Positions 9,408-18,397 are shown, numbered from the stretch's first letter. The stretch: 64,000 bases of DNA from Bacteroidota bacterium (GCA_023391625.1 JAEWAN010000006.1:747606-811605); one strand, 5' to 3'. Translations and numbers: made by a program. The notes: a model not told the origin generated them from the letters alone.

Positions 9408-10016
9408 TTACTGAAAATAGGCTTTCATTAGCTTTTTTACAATGATTTTGTGCTGATCCAGGAACTTCTCTTTTTCTGTCTGGTCTGTTCCCCTATACAT
9501 GGCCAGCAGAGGTTCCAGTAGATACGGAACGAATACCAACCCAAAAAACGTGCTGATAAAATGCGCTTTAGGTATGTTATTCCCGTCTTCATTTGTCAGC
9601 TCCTGACTGATAATGCGGTCGAGCGCTTTCAGGTATGTTTGTGCTGTCTGGTTGCTCGCTACAAAATCATAAATTAATTGAGGATTCCTTTGAATCTCTA
9701 AAAATGCAAAACGAGGTATGTGCTCGTAATGCCGCAACAGATCATCATATATATCAATAATCGTATCTATCTTTGAATCCAGGTCGCCACCTAACACGGA
9801 CATATATTCTACTTTAGGAAGAAGGATATTGAATATCTCTTCAATGATAGCATAGAATAATTTTTCTTTTGTGCGATAATAGTAATTGAGAGCAGTACGG
9901 CTTATACCGGCTTGTTCGGCAATGTCAGACATTTTGGTCTGTTTTAATCCTTTTTCGATAAAAACTTGCTTAGCTGCTTCTATTATTTTTTGTTCAGTAT
10001 TTTGATTTTCAGGCAT
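9408..10016 (-). CDS. TetR/AcrR-family transcriptional regulator
   Basis: A 202-residue repressor-type protein. The N-terminal helix-turn-helix is clear: KIIEAAKQVFIEKGLKQTKM, then SDIAEQAGISRTALNYYYRTKEKLF. The C-terminal ligand domain is typical and uninformative. The frame extends upstream to 10079, but that extension would run through the palindrome and promoter at 10038-10059, so MPENQNTEQK at 10016 is the start. It precedes the giant activase gene and probably controls both genes. Ligand unknown; an acyl-CoA or fatty-acid signal would fit the target but is speculation. Confidence 0.9.
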   Translation of the reverse strand: MPENQNTEQKIIEAAKQVFIEKGLKQTKMSDIAEQAGISRTALNYYYRTKEKLFYAIIEEIFNILLPKVEYMSVLGGDLDSKIDTIIDIYDDLLRHYEHIPRFAFLEIQRNPQLIYDFVASNQTAQTYLKALDRIISQELTNEDGNNIPKAHFISTFFGLVFVPYLLEPLLAMYRGTDQTEKEKFLDQHKIIVKKLMKAYFQ

Positions 10017-10037
10017 TTTATTATGTTGTCTTATGTG

Positions 10038-10059
10038 TTTGACATTGGTGTCAAAAGTA
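10038..10059 (-). promoter_or_regulatory. Palindromic operator overlapping tetR promoter
   Basis: Bases 10038-10055 form a perfect inverted repeat TTTGACA-TTGG-TGTCAAA. On the minus strand the Bacteroidetes -7 element TACTTTTG (plus-strand 10052-10059) overlaps it by four bases. This is the expected geometry for an autorepressed TetR gene. The -33 element is not convincing. Confidence 0.72.
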
Positions 10060-10148
10060 TATAAGATTTCTGGATACACAAAATAAATTAAGTGATTTTT
10101 TATTTATTTCTATTTAGGACGGAATAGAAGTATGAATTTTATACAAGT

Positions 10149-11435
10149 TTAAATTTGTTGTAGGGCTTTCTTGAAAAAGATGCGGGATATTAGGAAATAA
10201 ATGGTGTTACTTATGATTGATACATATGCAGCACCTAAAAGCCCCCAAAAATGGATAGCTATGATGAATAGCAGCGTGTTGACAAAAATGGAAATGATGT
10301 TATTGTATGCAGTGTATTCTATTTTACCTAACCCGAAAATGGCACTGCTTTGTAATTGTGTCAACTGGCGGATACTCCATCCGAATGCCATTGGTAGGAA
10401 ATATTGTATAGAGAGGATGTATTTGCCGGCAAATACCCAGTGCAGGAATAAAGGAATAACTGTCACGGCAGCGATTAATGTGATGACGACCGCCAGATAT
10501 AATATACGGTTATATTTTTTGTAAATCTGCATGAATGTTTCCCTGTCGTGTGAAAAAGAGGAAAAATAGGGTAGGGAAATTTGTTGTACAGTACTGGGGA
10601 ACAGACGAAGGATAACGGTTAAAGTAAGTGCGAAACTATAAAATCCGATATCGGTCATATTTTCTTTTGGAAAAAATAAACTGATCAGTATGATGTCAAC
10701 ATATACGGATACTTCGGCAAAGAGATTGGAAAACAGTGATGGACGGGCATATTGCCAGTGTGTCCGGAAAATTTTTTTTGATATGGAATGAGACGATAGA
10801 TTGAGGTTTAGATATCGATGGAATACGTAGATGCAAACGATAAGCATTAGAATAAAACTTAAGTTGTAGGCTATGTAGTATCCGTTTATTCCAAACAGGT
10901 AGGTTAGTATGATGATGCCGATGATTGAAATCAATTTATTTGAGATAGTCAACCGTGACATTAATTTTATCTGCTTTATTGCTTGTGTGTAGGAAACGTA
11001 TATCTGAAAAAGGGAATTGCTGATTACCGGAAACAGACCTATGGGGATAAGGTATTGTATATATGTGTCTGAACTGAATAAGTTGAATAAATTTAAAATA
11101 AGTATTATGATGTACACGGACACACTGGATAGCAGGGTAAATAGCAGTCCTGATTTGAATATGCGGTTGCGCTGACTGTCGGTAAAATGGTTTTCAGAAC
11201 ATAATTTTAGGGTAGATGAGTTAAATCCCATCATGGCTATGATGGAGAAGATAGATAAAAATGTCTGTATGATTTTGATTCGTCCTAAATCATCGGGAAG
11301 CAATATCCCTGCTACGAATAATTGAGATGCAAAAGCAAATACCTGTATCAGGATATTGGCAGAGAACAAATGGAAGAAGCCTTTTTTATGCACTTCTTTC
11401 AATAGAGGCGATATGTTCTGAATAATTTGTTTCAA
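10149..11435 (-). CDS. Wzx-type polysaccharide flippase
   Basis: A 428-residue polytopic protein with about 12-14 hydrophobic segments and the MATE/polysaccharide-biosynthesis (MOP) pattern, beginning with FSANILIQVFAFASQLFVAG and the conserved LPDDLGRI loop. It should move lipid-linked glycan units across the inner membrane. It is the last gene of the minus-strand glycan cluster, 8 bp after the asparagine-synthetase-like gene. The glycan is not known; there is no polymerase (Wzy) in the cluster. Confidence 0.88.
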   Translation of the reverse strand: MKQIIQNISPLLKEVHKKGFFHLFSANILIQVFAFASQLFVAGILLPDDLGRIKIIQTFLSIFSIIAMMGFNSSTLKLCSENHFTDSQRNRIFKSGLLFTLLSSVSVYIIILILNLFNLFSSDTYIQYLIPIGLFPVISNSLFQIYVSYTQAIKQIKLMSRLTISNKLISIIGIIILTYLFGINGYYIAYNLSFILMLIVCIYVFHRYLNLNLSSHSISKKIFRTHWQYARPSLFSNLFAEVSVYVDIILISLFFPKENMTDIGFYSFALTLTVILRLFPSTVQQISLPYFSSFSHDRETFMQIYKKYNRILYLAVVITLIAAVTVIPLFLHWVFAGKYILSIQYFLPMAFGWSIRQLTQLQSSAIFGLGKIEYTAYNNIISIFVNTLLFIIAIHFWGLLGAAYVSIISNTIYFLISRIFFKKALQQI

Positions 11436-11443
11436 TTAGTCAT

Positions 11444-13153
11444 TTAATTATTAAAAAGTAATTTGATTCCTCCCAACAGGGTGATTACCTGAGTTTTTTC
11501 GGTAATGTCTCCGTCACGGTACAGGGAGATAGCATCCTGTTTTAGTTCTTTATCCTGTATCAGGTTTATGTATGTGTTGAAATAATTATCTAAAACGTTT
11601 CTTATTTCTTTGTCTGAATCGTACCACACTTGTTCCGGATTCATGTTGTTTTTCCACATGGTTTTTACCGGTAGCCTTTTTATGAAGGCCCGTTTGTAAC
11701 GGTAGCAGGTTCTGATTATTTTATTGTTAGTAGGTTTTCCGCCTATTGATTCCCATGTAAAACGGGCAATGTCGGGATGAAGTGTTCTGATCCAGTCAAT
11801 GTATAAAGATTCTTTGTATTTATATTGACGGGGCATAGAAAAAGCATAACTTAAAAATTTTGTATTCAGGAAAGGAGAAAAAGATTCTCCTATCAAGTCG
11901 TAATAGAGAAATCCGTTATTCGCTCCTAAAAATGCCCTGTTATAGAATTTATAAGTTTCTTCATCCTCATAATTATTCTGGGAAGCTTTGATGATTTTTT
12001 CCGCTTTGGGAAGCAATGATTGTGAATATACCCCGGAAGATATTTTGATCGAAGGGCTTCCTGATGGGCTGGAGATAAAACTTCCCATAACGGCATCCCC
12101 TATCATGCCGGTGTGAACAAGCCCGGCCGTTTGTTTTAATTGGCGGAAAGCCTGGAACACGTGGCTTGATCCGGTGTAAATGGTTTGTCCGTCGTTCACG
12201 GAAATAACATCGTCAATATGCTTCAGGCCTTCTCCGGATAAAGGAATGTATTTTAGAGGCAGGTCGTACGCTTTAGTGATTTCCCGGGCGATAATTTCGT
12301 CTGCATAACCTTTCTCTGAAAAACATAGTGGGTGTTGTTGTCTGTATCCGGATTTCCAGGCGGTCAATAAAGTCATTCTGGAGTCCAGCCCTCCGCTTAT
12401 TGTTGTGATATGTTGCAGATGTTCCTCTTTCTGTACATTGAATTCCAATTCTACAGCTTCACGGAAAAGAGAGTCAAGGGTATGGATGATGTCTCTTTTT
12501 GAATCGCTGGTAGGCTCTATCTGGTTAAGGTGGAAGTAGAATCCGGATGAAAGACGATTGTCCTGTAAGTGGATGTATTCACCGGCACGTACTTGTTTTA
12601 CCTCCTGAATCAAAGTTTTGTTTCCATGCATAAATCCGCTTGTAAGCAGCAAATATGCAGCTTCAATGTCGGTCTGGGTAGAAATATGGAGGAAGTCCAG
12701 ACTTTGTTTTAAAGTATATAAATCTGTAGATACGACTGTATATTCTTTGTCTTTAAAATAATAAAGCTTTTTCGCTCCGGTTTGATTGTTGAAGAAAAAC
12801 CATTCATCTTTATTTTTGTCGTAGAACAATCCGGTAAAATTACCTTCAAATTCTCTGAAAAAAGCAGTGTCCTGTGTATACATTAAGGATACCAGTAAAG
12901 CCATGTCCGTTACCCGGTATTTCTTCATCAATAAAGAAGCGTTTAGAATAATACCTTCGGAAATGAATAAAAAATTAGGGGTATCAATCCAATGTTTTTC
13001 TTTTAGAAAATGAAGGGAAGTATATTGCTCTATGTAAAATCCGGAACCGTTAAGTTTCCTGAGAGTATATTCTTCCTGGAAAGAAAAAGGTTTTTTCCAG
13101 GAGACGGGAATAGTGGATACATTCCTGTTTATGATTGCTATGAAACCGTGCAT
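11444..13153 (-). CDS. Asparagine-synthetase-like protein lacking the N-terminal Cys
   Basis: A 569-residue homologue of glutamine-dependent asparagine synthetase B. The C-terminal half has the ATP pyrophosphatase loop SGGLDS (253-258). The N-terminal half keeps the class II glutamine amidotransferase fold pattern, but where the catalytic Cys should be residue 2 it reads MHGFIAIINR, so glutamine hydrolysis is probably lost. Such proteins occur in surface-polysaccharide and lasso-peptide clusters, where they activate a carboxylate with ATP for amide formation with another amine. Here the neighbours are glycosyltransferase, FemAB-like and flippase genes, so amidation of a sugar acid is a reasonable guess. 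The start overlaps the upstream gene by 16 bp, which suggests translational coupling. Confidence 0.85.
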   Translation of the reverse strand: MHGFIAIINRNVSTIPVSWKKPFSFQEEYTLRKLNGSGFYIEQYTSLHFLKEKHWIDTPNFLFISEGIILNASLLMKKYRVTDMALLVSLMYTQDTAFFREFEGNFTGLFYDKNKDEWFFFNNQTGAKKLYYFKDKEYTVVSTDLYTLKQSLDFLHISTQTDIEAAYLLLTSGFMHGNKTLIQEVKQVRAGEYIHLQDNRLSSGFYFHLNQIEPTSDSKRDIIHTLDSLFREAVELEFNVQKEEHLQHITTISGGLDSRMTLLTAWKSGYRQQHPLCFSEKGYADEIIAREITKAYDLPLKYIPLSGEGLKHIDDVISVNDGQTIYTGSSHVFQAFRQLKQTAGLVHTGMIGDAVMGSFISSPSGSPSIKISSGVYSQSLLPKAEKIIKASQNNYEDEETYKFYNRAFLGANNGFLYYDLIGESFSPFLNTKFLSYAFSMPRQYKYKESLYIDWIRTLHPDIARFTWESIGGKPTNNKIIRTCYRYKRAFIKRLPVKTMWKNNMNPEQVWYDSDKEIRNVLDNYFNTYINLIQDKELKQDAISLYRDGDITEKTQVITLLGGIKLLFNN

Positions 13154-14319
13154 GTTCCTTTGTGTTTTTTAGATAATACGGTGTTGTACATATTGAAAAT
13201 TTGTTTCCCTATTTCTTCATAGCTAAACATTTCTCTGGTGTCCTTTCGTACCTGTTCCGGATCAAATTCCAGGTAGTGGTCAAGCATGTAGTCCATGCTG
13301 TCAAGAAGTGCTGCTTCATCTCCCGGATTTACCAGTATACCGTTCCGGGCATTTATGCATTCGGGTGCAATGCCTACTTTCGTGCTGATTACCGGTGTTC
13401 CGCTGGCCAGGCTCTCGGCAATGACAACTCCGGCTGTTTCGTAATTTGAAAACAGAACGAAAACATCGCTGTTTTGTAAATAACAGGCAACTTCATTGGG
13501 GGTTTTCTCTCCGATAAATGAAAAAACAGCAGATTTCGGGTCCAAAGACAGGGCATACTCATAAATCTGCTTAAAGTCTGCGCCATTCCCGATTAGTACC
13601 AGTTCAAAATCGTTTCTTTTCTTTGAAAGTTTATAAGCTGCATTAATTATGCCTCGGACGTTCTTGGCTTTTTCATCGAAGCAAGAGATGTGAAGAATGC
13701 GTTTTTTTTGATGAAGAATGATTGCTTTCTTTTCAAAAAATATATCTTCAACCACATTGTTGATGATTCTGTAATTCGGATTTTTTAGTCCGTGTGTTAT
13801 CATGGCTTCTTTTAGAACCCCTGAAATAGGGAGAATTGCAGAAGCCTCCCGTACAACTTTTTGGGTTAGCCATTTTCGTAACGTTCCTTTATACCCGTTT
13901 TGTGCCGGGAGGTAACGTGACCAATGTTCGGTTATGATGTATGGGATTTTTCTTTTTTTTGCATACCGCGAAGCTATGAAGCCTGTCCGGGTCAATATGT
14001 TGGCATGAATAACATCGGGAAAGAAACCTGCGTTATGAATGTGTTCGAATCCTTTTTTGTAAGCTTTCAGATAGTTTGTTATTTTGATTAGCTTATGGAG
14101 AAAATTCCGGGGCTTTATAGGATAGTACACAATGATTTCATGTAATTTATTGTGATATTGTTCTATAATTTCAAACTGATCCGTATCTTCAGCCGGATGA
14201 ACATACAGTACTTTTACCTCTGCGAATAAATTGACCGCCTCTGCATGTTTCTGGACGAACAGGCCAAACATGGAGTCGTATCTATTCGGATACCAGGCTG
14301 AAGTGAATAATATTTTCAT
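13138..14319 (-). CDS. Family 4 glycosyltransferase
   Basis: A 393-residue GT-B fold retaining glycosyltransferase. It begins MKILFTSAWYPNRYDSMFG and has the N-terminal acceptor-side FVQKHAEAV segment, the LLVNPGDE-like nucleotide-side motif (GILVNPGDEAAL) and the E(x7)E region (FSNYETAGVVIAESLASGTP) of GT4 enzymes. It overlaps the FemAB-like gene by 4 bp (ATGA) and the asparagine-synthetase-like gene by 16 bp, so the three are a single coupled transcription unit. Donor and acceptor sugars are unknown. Confidence 0.92.
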   Translation of the reverse strand: MKILFTSAWYPNRYDSMFGLFVQKHAEAVNLFAEVKVLYVHPAEDTDQFEIIEQYHNKLHEIIVYYPIKPRNFLHKLIKITNYLKAYKKGFEHIHNAGFFPDVIHANILTRTGFIASRYAKKRKIPYIITEHWSRYLPAQNGYKGTLRKWLTQKVVREASAILPISGVLKEAMITHGLKNPNYRIINNVVEDIFFEKKAIILHQKKRILHISCFDEKAKNVRGIINAAYKLSKKRNDFELVLIGNGADFKQIYEYALSLDPKSAVFSFIGEKTPNEVACYLQNSDVFVLFSNYETAGVVIAESLASGTPVISTKVGIAPECINARNGILVNPGDEAALLDSMDYMLDHYLEFDPEQVRKDTREMFSYEEIGKQIFNMYNTVLSKKHKGTCTVS

Positions 14320-15209
14320 CGTAATTTCAGTTTCTTTAATAACGCAGGAATACTTCGTTTTTGTATCTGGAAATACGGTTTATTGATGCCTCCGAATCCT
14401 TGGTAGAAGCGGGCTATCCCGTTTATACGGGAACCCTCGAAATCAAACAGCATGTTATTACCGGCATATTTTCGGATAATGCCGTCGATAATAGCAAACA
14501 TTGCAGACTCTTTTTTCCCTTCTGCACTGGAACCTGGAAGTAAATAGGTAAGTTGGTTTTCCGTCTTGAGCAATGCCAGTGCGGCTATTAATTCTTCCCT
14601 GTTGTTGTAAGTCCCGTATAATTCCAAAGCATTATGAGTACTGGCTGCCTGTAAGAGTTTAAGTACAAGCGGGTATTGGGCTTTCTCAAAGTTGGCTTCC
14701 ACCCGGTTGTAATAAAAATCAAGATATTCTTTTATATTGATGTCCGATTTTAAAGAAATGCCGGATGCACTAGCTTTCTTTATATTGCGTTTGGTGTTTG
14801 AAGAATAGTCTTGGTATAGGGATTCGTATTTTTTGTTTAAGTTTAATTTAAAGTTCGGATGCGGCAGAGAATTTTTTGTATTGTTACACTCGTTGAGGTT
14901 CAGATCGTAGCTTATATAGGGTATTTTTTTTGTGAATTCGTGGACAACGGATTCCGGTATCGGTTGAGGTGAAAATATTCCTAATTGTTGAGTGAGGACA
15001 GGTTGTGCTAAAAAAGAAATGCCATATTTTTTTTTAACGGGCAGGGGCATTACGTATTTGTAATCATCTCCGATAATTGCTTCCCATTGCGGACATACAA
15101 CATCCAGATACCAGCTATAAGCATATATTAATTCATTTTTTGAATTTGATATGCAGTTGTCCCAGTGTTGGTAATTGATTTCTTTATGTTTCAGAATATT
15201 AATTTTCAT
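14316..15209 (-). CDS. FemAB-like GNAT-fold acyltransferase
   Basis: A 297-residue protein of the FemAB/BioF2-like acetyltransferase group. Signatures are the central YSSNTKRNIKKASASG segment and the C-terminal FDFEGSRINGIARFYQGFGG, typical of members found in exopolysaccharide and cell-wall clusters. It probably transfers an acyl or aminoacyl group to a glycan or lipid-linked intermediate. It is the first gene of the four-gene minus-strand cluster, with a TACTTTTG -7 element upstream at 15242-15249. Confidence 0.8.
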   Translation of the reverse strand: MKINILKHKEINYQHWDNCISNSKNELIYAYSWYLDVVCPQWEAIIGDDYKYVMPLPVKKKYGISFLAQPVLTQQLGIFSPQPIPESVVHEFTKKIPYISYDLNLNECNNTKNSLPHPNFKLNLNKKYESLYQDYSSNTKRNIKKASASGISLKSDINIKEYLDFYYNRVEANFEKAQYPLVLKLLQAASTHNALELYGTYNNREELIAALALLKTENQLTYLLPGSSAEGKKESAMFAIIDGIIRKYAGNNMLFDFEGSRINGIARFYQGFGGINKPYFQIQKRSIPALLKKLKLR

Positions 15210-15241
15210 CGTTTGCCTGCCGGAATCTTGATAAAGGAATA

Positions 15242-15249
15242 CAAAAGTA
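15242..15249 (-). promoter_or_regulatory. Candidate -7 element of the glycan cluster
   Basis: The minus strand reads TACTTTTG 33 bp upstream of the FemAB-like start, matching TAnnTTTG. No good -33 TTTG was found. Confidence 0.5.
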
Positions 15250-15345
15250 ATTTTTTAAGTTAATAAAAGATCGCTTATCCGAATAGTATTTCGTTAAAAT
15301 TCATATGATTTTATTCTGCGATTTTCATTTTTAGGAAGAAAGTAC

Positions 15346-15353
15346 TAACTTTG
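15346..15353 (+). promoter_or_regulatory. Candidate -7 element of the bactofilin gene
   Basis: TAACTTTG lies 21 bp before the ATG of the bactofilin gene and matches TAnnTTTG. The -33 position lacks a clear TTTG. Confidence 0.5.
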
Positions 15354-15374
15354 AGCATTAATTTCTAAATCATT

Positions 15375-15770
15375 ATGTCAAAAGATAAAAATAATATATC
15401 AACCTCAGGGGTTGTGTACAACTCGCTTACACACGGCAGTAAGATTATCGGAAAAATTATTGCAGATAAGGATTTCCGCATCGATGGGGAAATAGAAGGC
15501 GATATCATATGTAGCGGAAAAGTGGTTATCGGGCAAAAAGGATTTCTTAAAGGAAGCATTGAATGTGCGTATGGTGAGATATTAGGTACTATTGAAGGAA
15601 AAATAACTGTTTCGGAAACTCTTTCGTTGCGGGAAAATGCCGTTGTAAACGGAGATATAGTAACTAAAGTCCTGGTTGTTGAGCCTAAGGCTGTATTTAA
15701 CGGGACTTGTTCTATGGGCGATAAGCTGACAAAGCAGGATATCTTGGATAAAAAAGAGTCTAAGGCTTGA
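15375..15770 (+). CDS. Bactofilin (polymer-forming cytoskeletal protein)
   Basis: A 131-residue bactofilin. The central domain (about 20-110) shows the repeating pattern of a right-handed beta-helix with the conserved opening IDGEIEGDIICSGKVVIGQKG and repeated G-x-I turns. Bactofilins form nucleotide-independent filaments that place cell-wall enzymes or organise the envelope. Short polar tails flank the core, as usual. It is followed by a hairpin terminator, then a lipoprotein gene. Confidence 0.93.
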   Translation: MSKDKNNISTSGVVYNSLTHGSKIIGKIIADKDFRIDGEIEGDIICSGKVVIGQKGFLKGSIECAYGEILGTIEGKITVSETLSLRENAVVNGDIVTKVLVVEPKAVFNGTCSMGDKLTKQDILDKKESKA

Positions 15771-15807
15771 AATAATTTGTTAGATAAACAATAGTATTAA
15801 ACGATGG

Positions 15808-15843
15808 AATCTGCTAACAAATTTTTTGATTAGCAGATTTTTA
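15808..15843 (+). terminator. Intrinsic terminator after bactofilin
   Basis: A 10-bp stem (AATCTGCTAA with TTAGCAGATT, 15808-15817 and 15830-15839) is followed by a T-rich tract. Confidence 0.8.
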
Positions 15844-15859
15844 TTAATAACAAATCCTT

Positions 15860-16720
15860 ATGCTGAAAAAGAAAATCTTTTATTTTATTCCGCTTCTTTT
15901 TCTGATGTTGTCCTGTAATTCGGCAGAAAAAAAAGAGACTGCAGAAATTCAACAACGTTTAAGCAATATAGAACAGTTGATTGAAGATAATTCTTTGAAT
16001 GCGGCCAAGGTAGAACTGGATAGTATTCATATTTTGTTTCCGCGTAAGGTGGATGCCCGTCGTGTAGCTAAGGCATGGGAAGACACAATAGTCCGGATAG
16101 AAAATCAGCGGACACTGGCCTATTGCGACAGTTTGTTGCCTATACGCTTACATCAGCAGGACTCTATACAGAAAAATTTTCGTTTTGAGAAAAATGAGAC
16201 CTACCAGTCTGTGGGCAACTATATATATAAAACATTACCGATAGAAGCTAATTATAACCGGGTTTATCTTCGTGCATACGTTGATGAAAATGCCGATTGT
16301 TTTTTGGTAAGCAATTTTACGGCTGATTATCGTTTGGAACATACTTCGGTTAAGGCATCGATGGGCGATACATATGTGAGCACAGATACTATTCCTCTTA
16401 CTGATCCTTTTAATCACAGTTTTAAAGAAGACGGCATGTATTGGGAAATAGTGACTTTTAAAAATGAAGCTGCCGGAAATGTTCTTGCTTTTATAAATAT
16501 GTACGCCAAACAGCGTATTAAAATAACTTTAAGCGGGAAGCGGGTATATCATTATTATCTGGCAGAAAATGATAAAAAAGCGTTGAGTGAAACTTATGCC
16601 CTGTGGCAAGTGAAAAAGGATATAAAAGTGCTGAAGAAAGAATGGGAAAGAGCCCAAGCTGTTATTGCCCGAATAAACGACCGTTATTCTACCCCTGAAA
16701 TTACGGAAGTAAAAGAGTAA
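15860..16720 (+). CDS. Lipoprotein of unknown function
   Basis: A 286-residue predicted lipoprotein: a hydrophobic signal (about 4-17) ends in the lipobox LMLSC, with C at about 19. The N-terminal mature part (25-100) is helical and heptad-like, resembling a TPR-like or coiled segment (AEIQQRLSNIEQLIEDN). The rest is a beta-rich domain. A terminal helix (KKDIKVLKKEWERAQ) closes the protein. I recognise no catalytic motif. It ends 4 bp from the convergent mutY stop codon. Confidence 0.75.
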   Translation: MLKKKIFYFIPLLFLMLSCNSAEKKETAEIQQRLSNIEQLIEDNSLNAAKVELDSIHILFPRKVDARRVAKAWEDTIVRIENQRTLAYCDSLLPIRLHQQDSIQKNFRFEKNETYQSVGNYIYKTLPIEANYNRVYLRAYVDENADCFLVSNFTADYRLEHTSVKASMGDTYVSTDTIPLTDPFNHSFKEDGMYWEIVTFKNEAAGNVLAFINMYAKQRIKITLSGKRVYHYYLAENDKKALSETYALWQVKKDIKVLKKEWERAQAVIARINDRYSTPEITEVKE

Positions 16721-16724
16721 TATT

Positions 16725-17783
16725 TTAAATTTCCTTGTTTAGAAATAATTCCATTAGCCTTGAAACCGGATATTGGTCTATATCCTTAATCGGTAATAAA
16801 GTGTAATTGTTGCGTAACAGATCGTTTGTATTTGTGATATTAATCGTAAAAAACAGAGCAAAGATGTTCCGGTGGCTCAATACATGTTTTACCGGATTAG
16901 ACACCTGTTCGATTTCAACTTTTCTGATTGAATCAAATAAATTTCCGAACTCTTTGTTTTCGAGCAGTTCTTCTGTCTCAAACAGTTTATCCGCCTCTAT
17001 CAATGGGAACTGATAGAGGTTTTGCCAGACATCTTTTTGAGTTCTTTTTTCTAAGAATGTAAGATCGTTGTATTTTATATATAAGTAGTTATAATAGCGA
17101 TTGCTTACTTTCGTTTTTGCCTTTTTCACAGGAAGTTTATCAACCTCTTGTTCCTCATAGGCCCAGCACATTGCTTGTAGCGGACATTGGTGACAGTCTG
17201 GTGATGTAGGGACACAACATAATGCTCCGAATTCCATCATGGCCTGATTATGCAGTCCGGGATTTTCTGCCCATAATAAGTCTTGTGCAAGTTGGAAAAA
17301 TTCTTTTTTACCTTGGTTGCTGTCTACCGGGGTTTTTATTCCGAAAAGCCGGGATAGTATCCGGTATACATTCCCGTCTACAGTGGAGTATGGCAAATTG
17401 TAAGAAAAGGAGGCTATTGCAGCGGCGGTATATTCGCCGACTCCGTTTAATCTTAGAATATCTTCATAATTATCCGGAAAAATACCTTTAAAATCAGTCA
17501 TGATTTTTTTTGCAGCCTTATGCAGGTTTCTGGCTCTTGAATAGTAACCTAATCCCTGCCAGTATTTCAAGACTTCATCTTCTTCGGCGGCAGCCAGTGT
17601 TTGCACGTTCGGAAAACGTTTTATGAAACGCAGGTAGTATTCAAGCCCCTGAGCTACCCGGGTTTGTTGTAAAATAATTTCAGATATCCAGATGTGGTAA
17701 GGATTTGAGGTGTTTCTCCAGGGGAGATCCCGTTTGTTTTGCAGATACCAGTTTATTATATTCTCGGAATAAGGATTGTTCAT
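16725..17783 (-). CDS. mutY: A/G-specific adenine glycosylase
   Basis: Removes adenine mispaired with 8-oxoguanine. The 352-residue product has the HhH-GPD core with the catalytic Glu in SEIILQQTRV, the helix-hairpin-helix LNGVGEYTAAAIASF and the catalytic Asp in STVDGNVYRI. A 4Fe-4S motif of spacing C-x6-C-x2-C-x5-C follows (CVPTSPDC to CWAYEE), then the Nudix-like 8-oxoG recognition domain. The frame is open to 17822, but the promoter -7 element covers 17820-17827, so MNNPYSENI at 17783 is chosen; this also matches the family N-terminus. Confidence 0.95.
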   Translation of the reverse strand: MNNPYSENIINWYLQNKRDLPWRNTSNPYHIWISEIILQQTRVAQGLEYYLRFIKRFPNVQTLAAAEEDEVLKYWQGLGYYSRARNLHKAAKKIMTDFKGIFPDNYEDILRLNGVGEYTAAAIASFSYNLPYSTVDGNVYRILSRLFGIKTPVDSNQGKKEFFQLAQDLLWAENPGLHNQAMMEFGALCCVPTSPDCHQCPLQAMCWAYEEQEVDKLPVKKAKTKVSNRYYNYLYIKYNDLTFLEKRTQKDVWQNLYQFPLIEADKLFETEELLENKEFGNLFDSIRKVEIEQVSNPVKHVLSHRNIFALFFTINITNTNDLLRNNYTLLPIKDIDQYPVSRLMELFLNKEI

Positions 17784-17819
17784 GTTGTTGTAATAGCAGG
17801 AGCTTGTTGTATTCTTCAA

Positions 17820-17851
17820 CAAAGGTACTTGCTCATTCTTTTCCGTGCAAA
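17820..17851 (-). promoter_or_regulatory. mutY promoter (Bacteroidetes consensus)
   Basis: On the minus strand TTTG (plus 17848-17851) is followed after 20 nt by TACCTTTG (plus 17820-17827), an exact match to the TTTG-N19-21-TAnnTTTG consensus. It decides the mutY start at 17783. Confidence 0.75.
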
Positions 17852-18017
17852 TGTAAAAGCCATAAATTTGCTCAACGGATAAAAGGATGTTTAAAACATT
17901 ACCCGATATGATTTGGAAAGATTTATATTTTTTCTAATTTGTTGGCTAAAAGGCAGTGGGTAAATTACTTTTTACAAAAAAGACGATTAAAATTTTTTCT
18001 GTGAGAATAAAAAATCC

Positions 18018-18025
18018 TATATTTG
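18018..18025 (+). promoter_or_regulatory. Candidate -7 element of the HU gene
   Basis: TATATTTG lies 59 bp before the HU start, with a T-rich tract at the -33 position but no perfect TTTG. The 301-bp gap 17784-18084 otherwise holds the divergent mutY promoter and nothing else I can identify. Confidence 0.6.
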
Positions 18026-18084
18026 CAGTCCTTTTTTGATACGAAAGAAGAATATTTAATTATCTAATTATAAACTTATAAAAA

Positions 18085-18357
18085 ATGACTAAGGCAGACA
18101 TTGTAAATGAGATTGCTAAAAATACAGGGATTGAAAAAGCAACTGTATTGGCAACTGTAGAGGCTTTCATGGAGACAGTGAAAGATTCGTTAGCTAAGAA
18201 TGAAAATGTTTATTTAAGAGGTTTTGGTAGTTTCGTTGTTAAACATAGAGCTGAAAAAACAGCACGTAACATATCAAAAAATACTACAATCATTATACCG
18301 GAACATAATATCCCTTCATTCAAACCTGCTAAAACATTTATGGGTCAGGTAAAATAA
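18085..18357 (+). CDS. HU-family DNA-binding protein
   Basis: A 90-residue histone-like protein that bends and compacts DNA. It shows the family layout MTKADIVNEIAKNTGI, the LRGFGSFVVKHRAEKTARN segment with the beta-arm signature, and the C-terminal IPSFKPAKTF. It is followed on the same strand, 40 bp later, by the 29-residue basic protein, which probably shares its transcript. Confidence 0.96.
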   Translation: MTKADIVNEIAKNTGIEKATVLATVEAFMETVKDSLAKNENVYLRGFGSFVVKHRAEKTARNISKNTTIIIPEHNIPSFKPAKTFMGQVK

Positions 18358-18397
18358 TAGAACATATTTTTTTATAAACACAATAAAATTTAATCTT

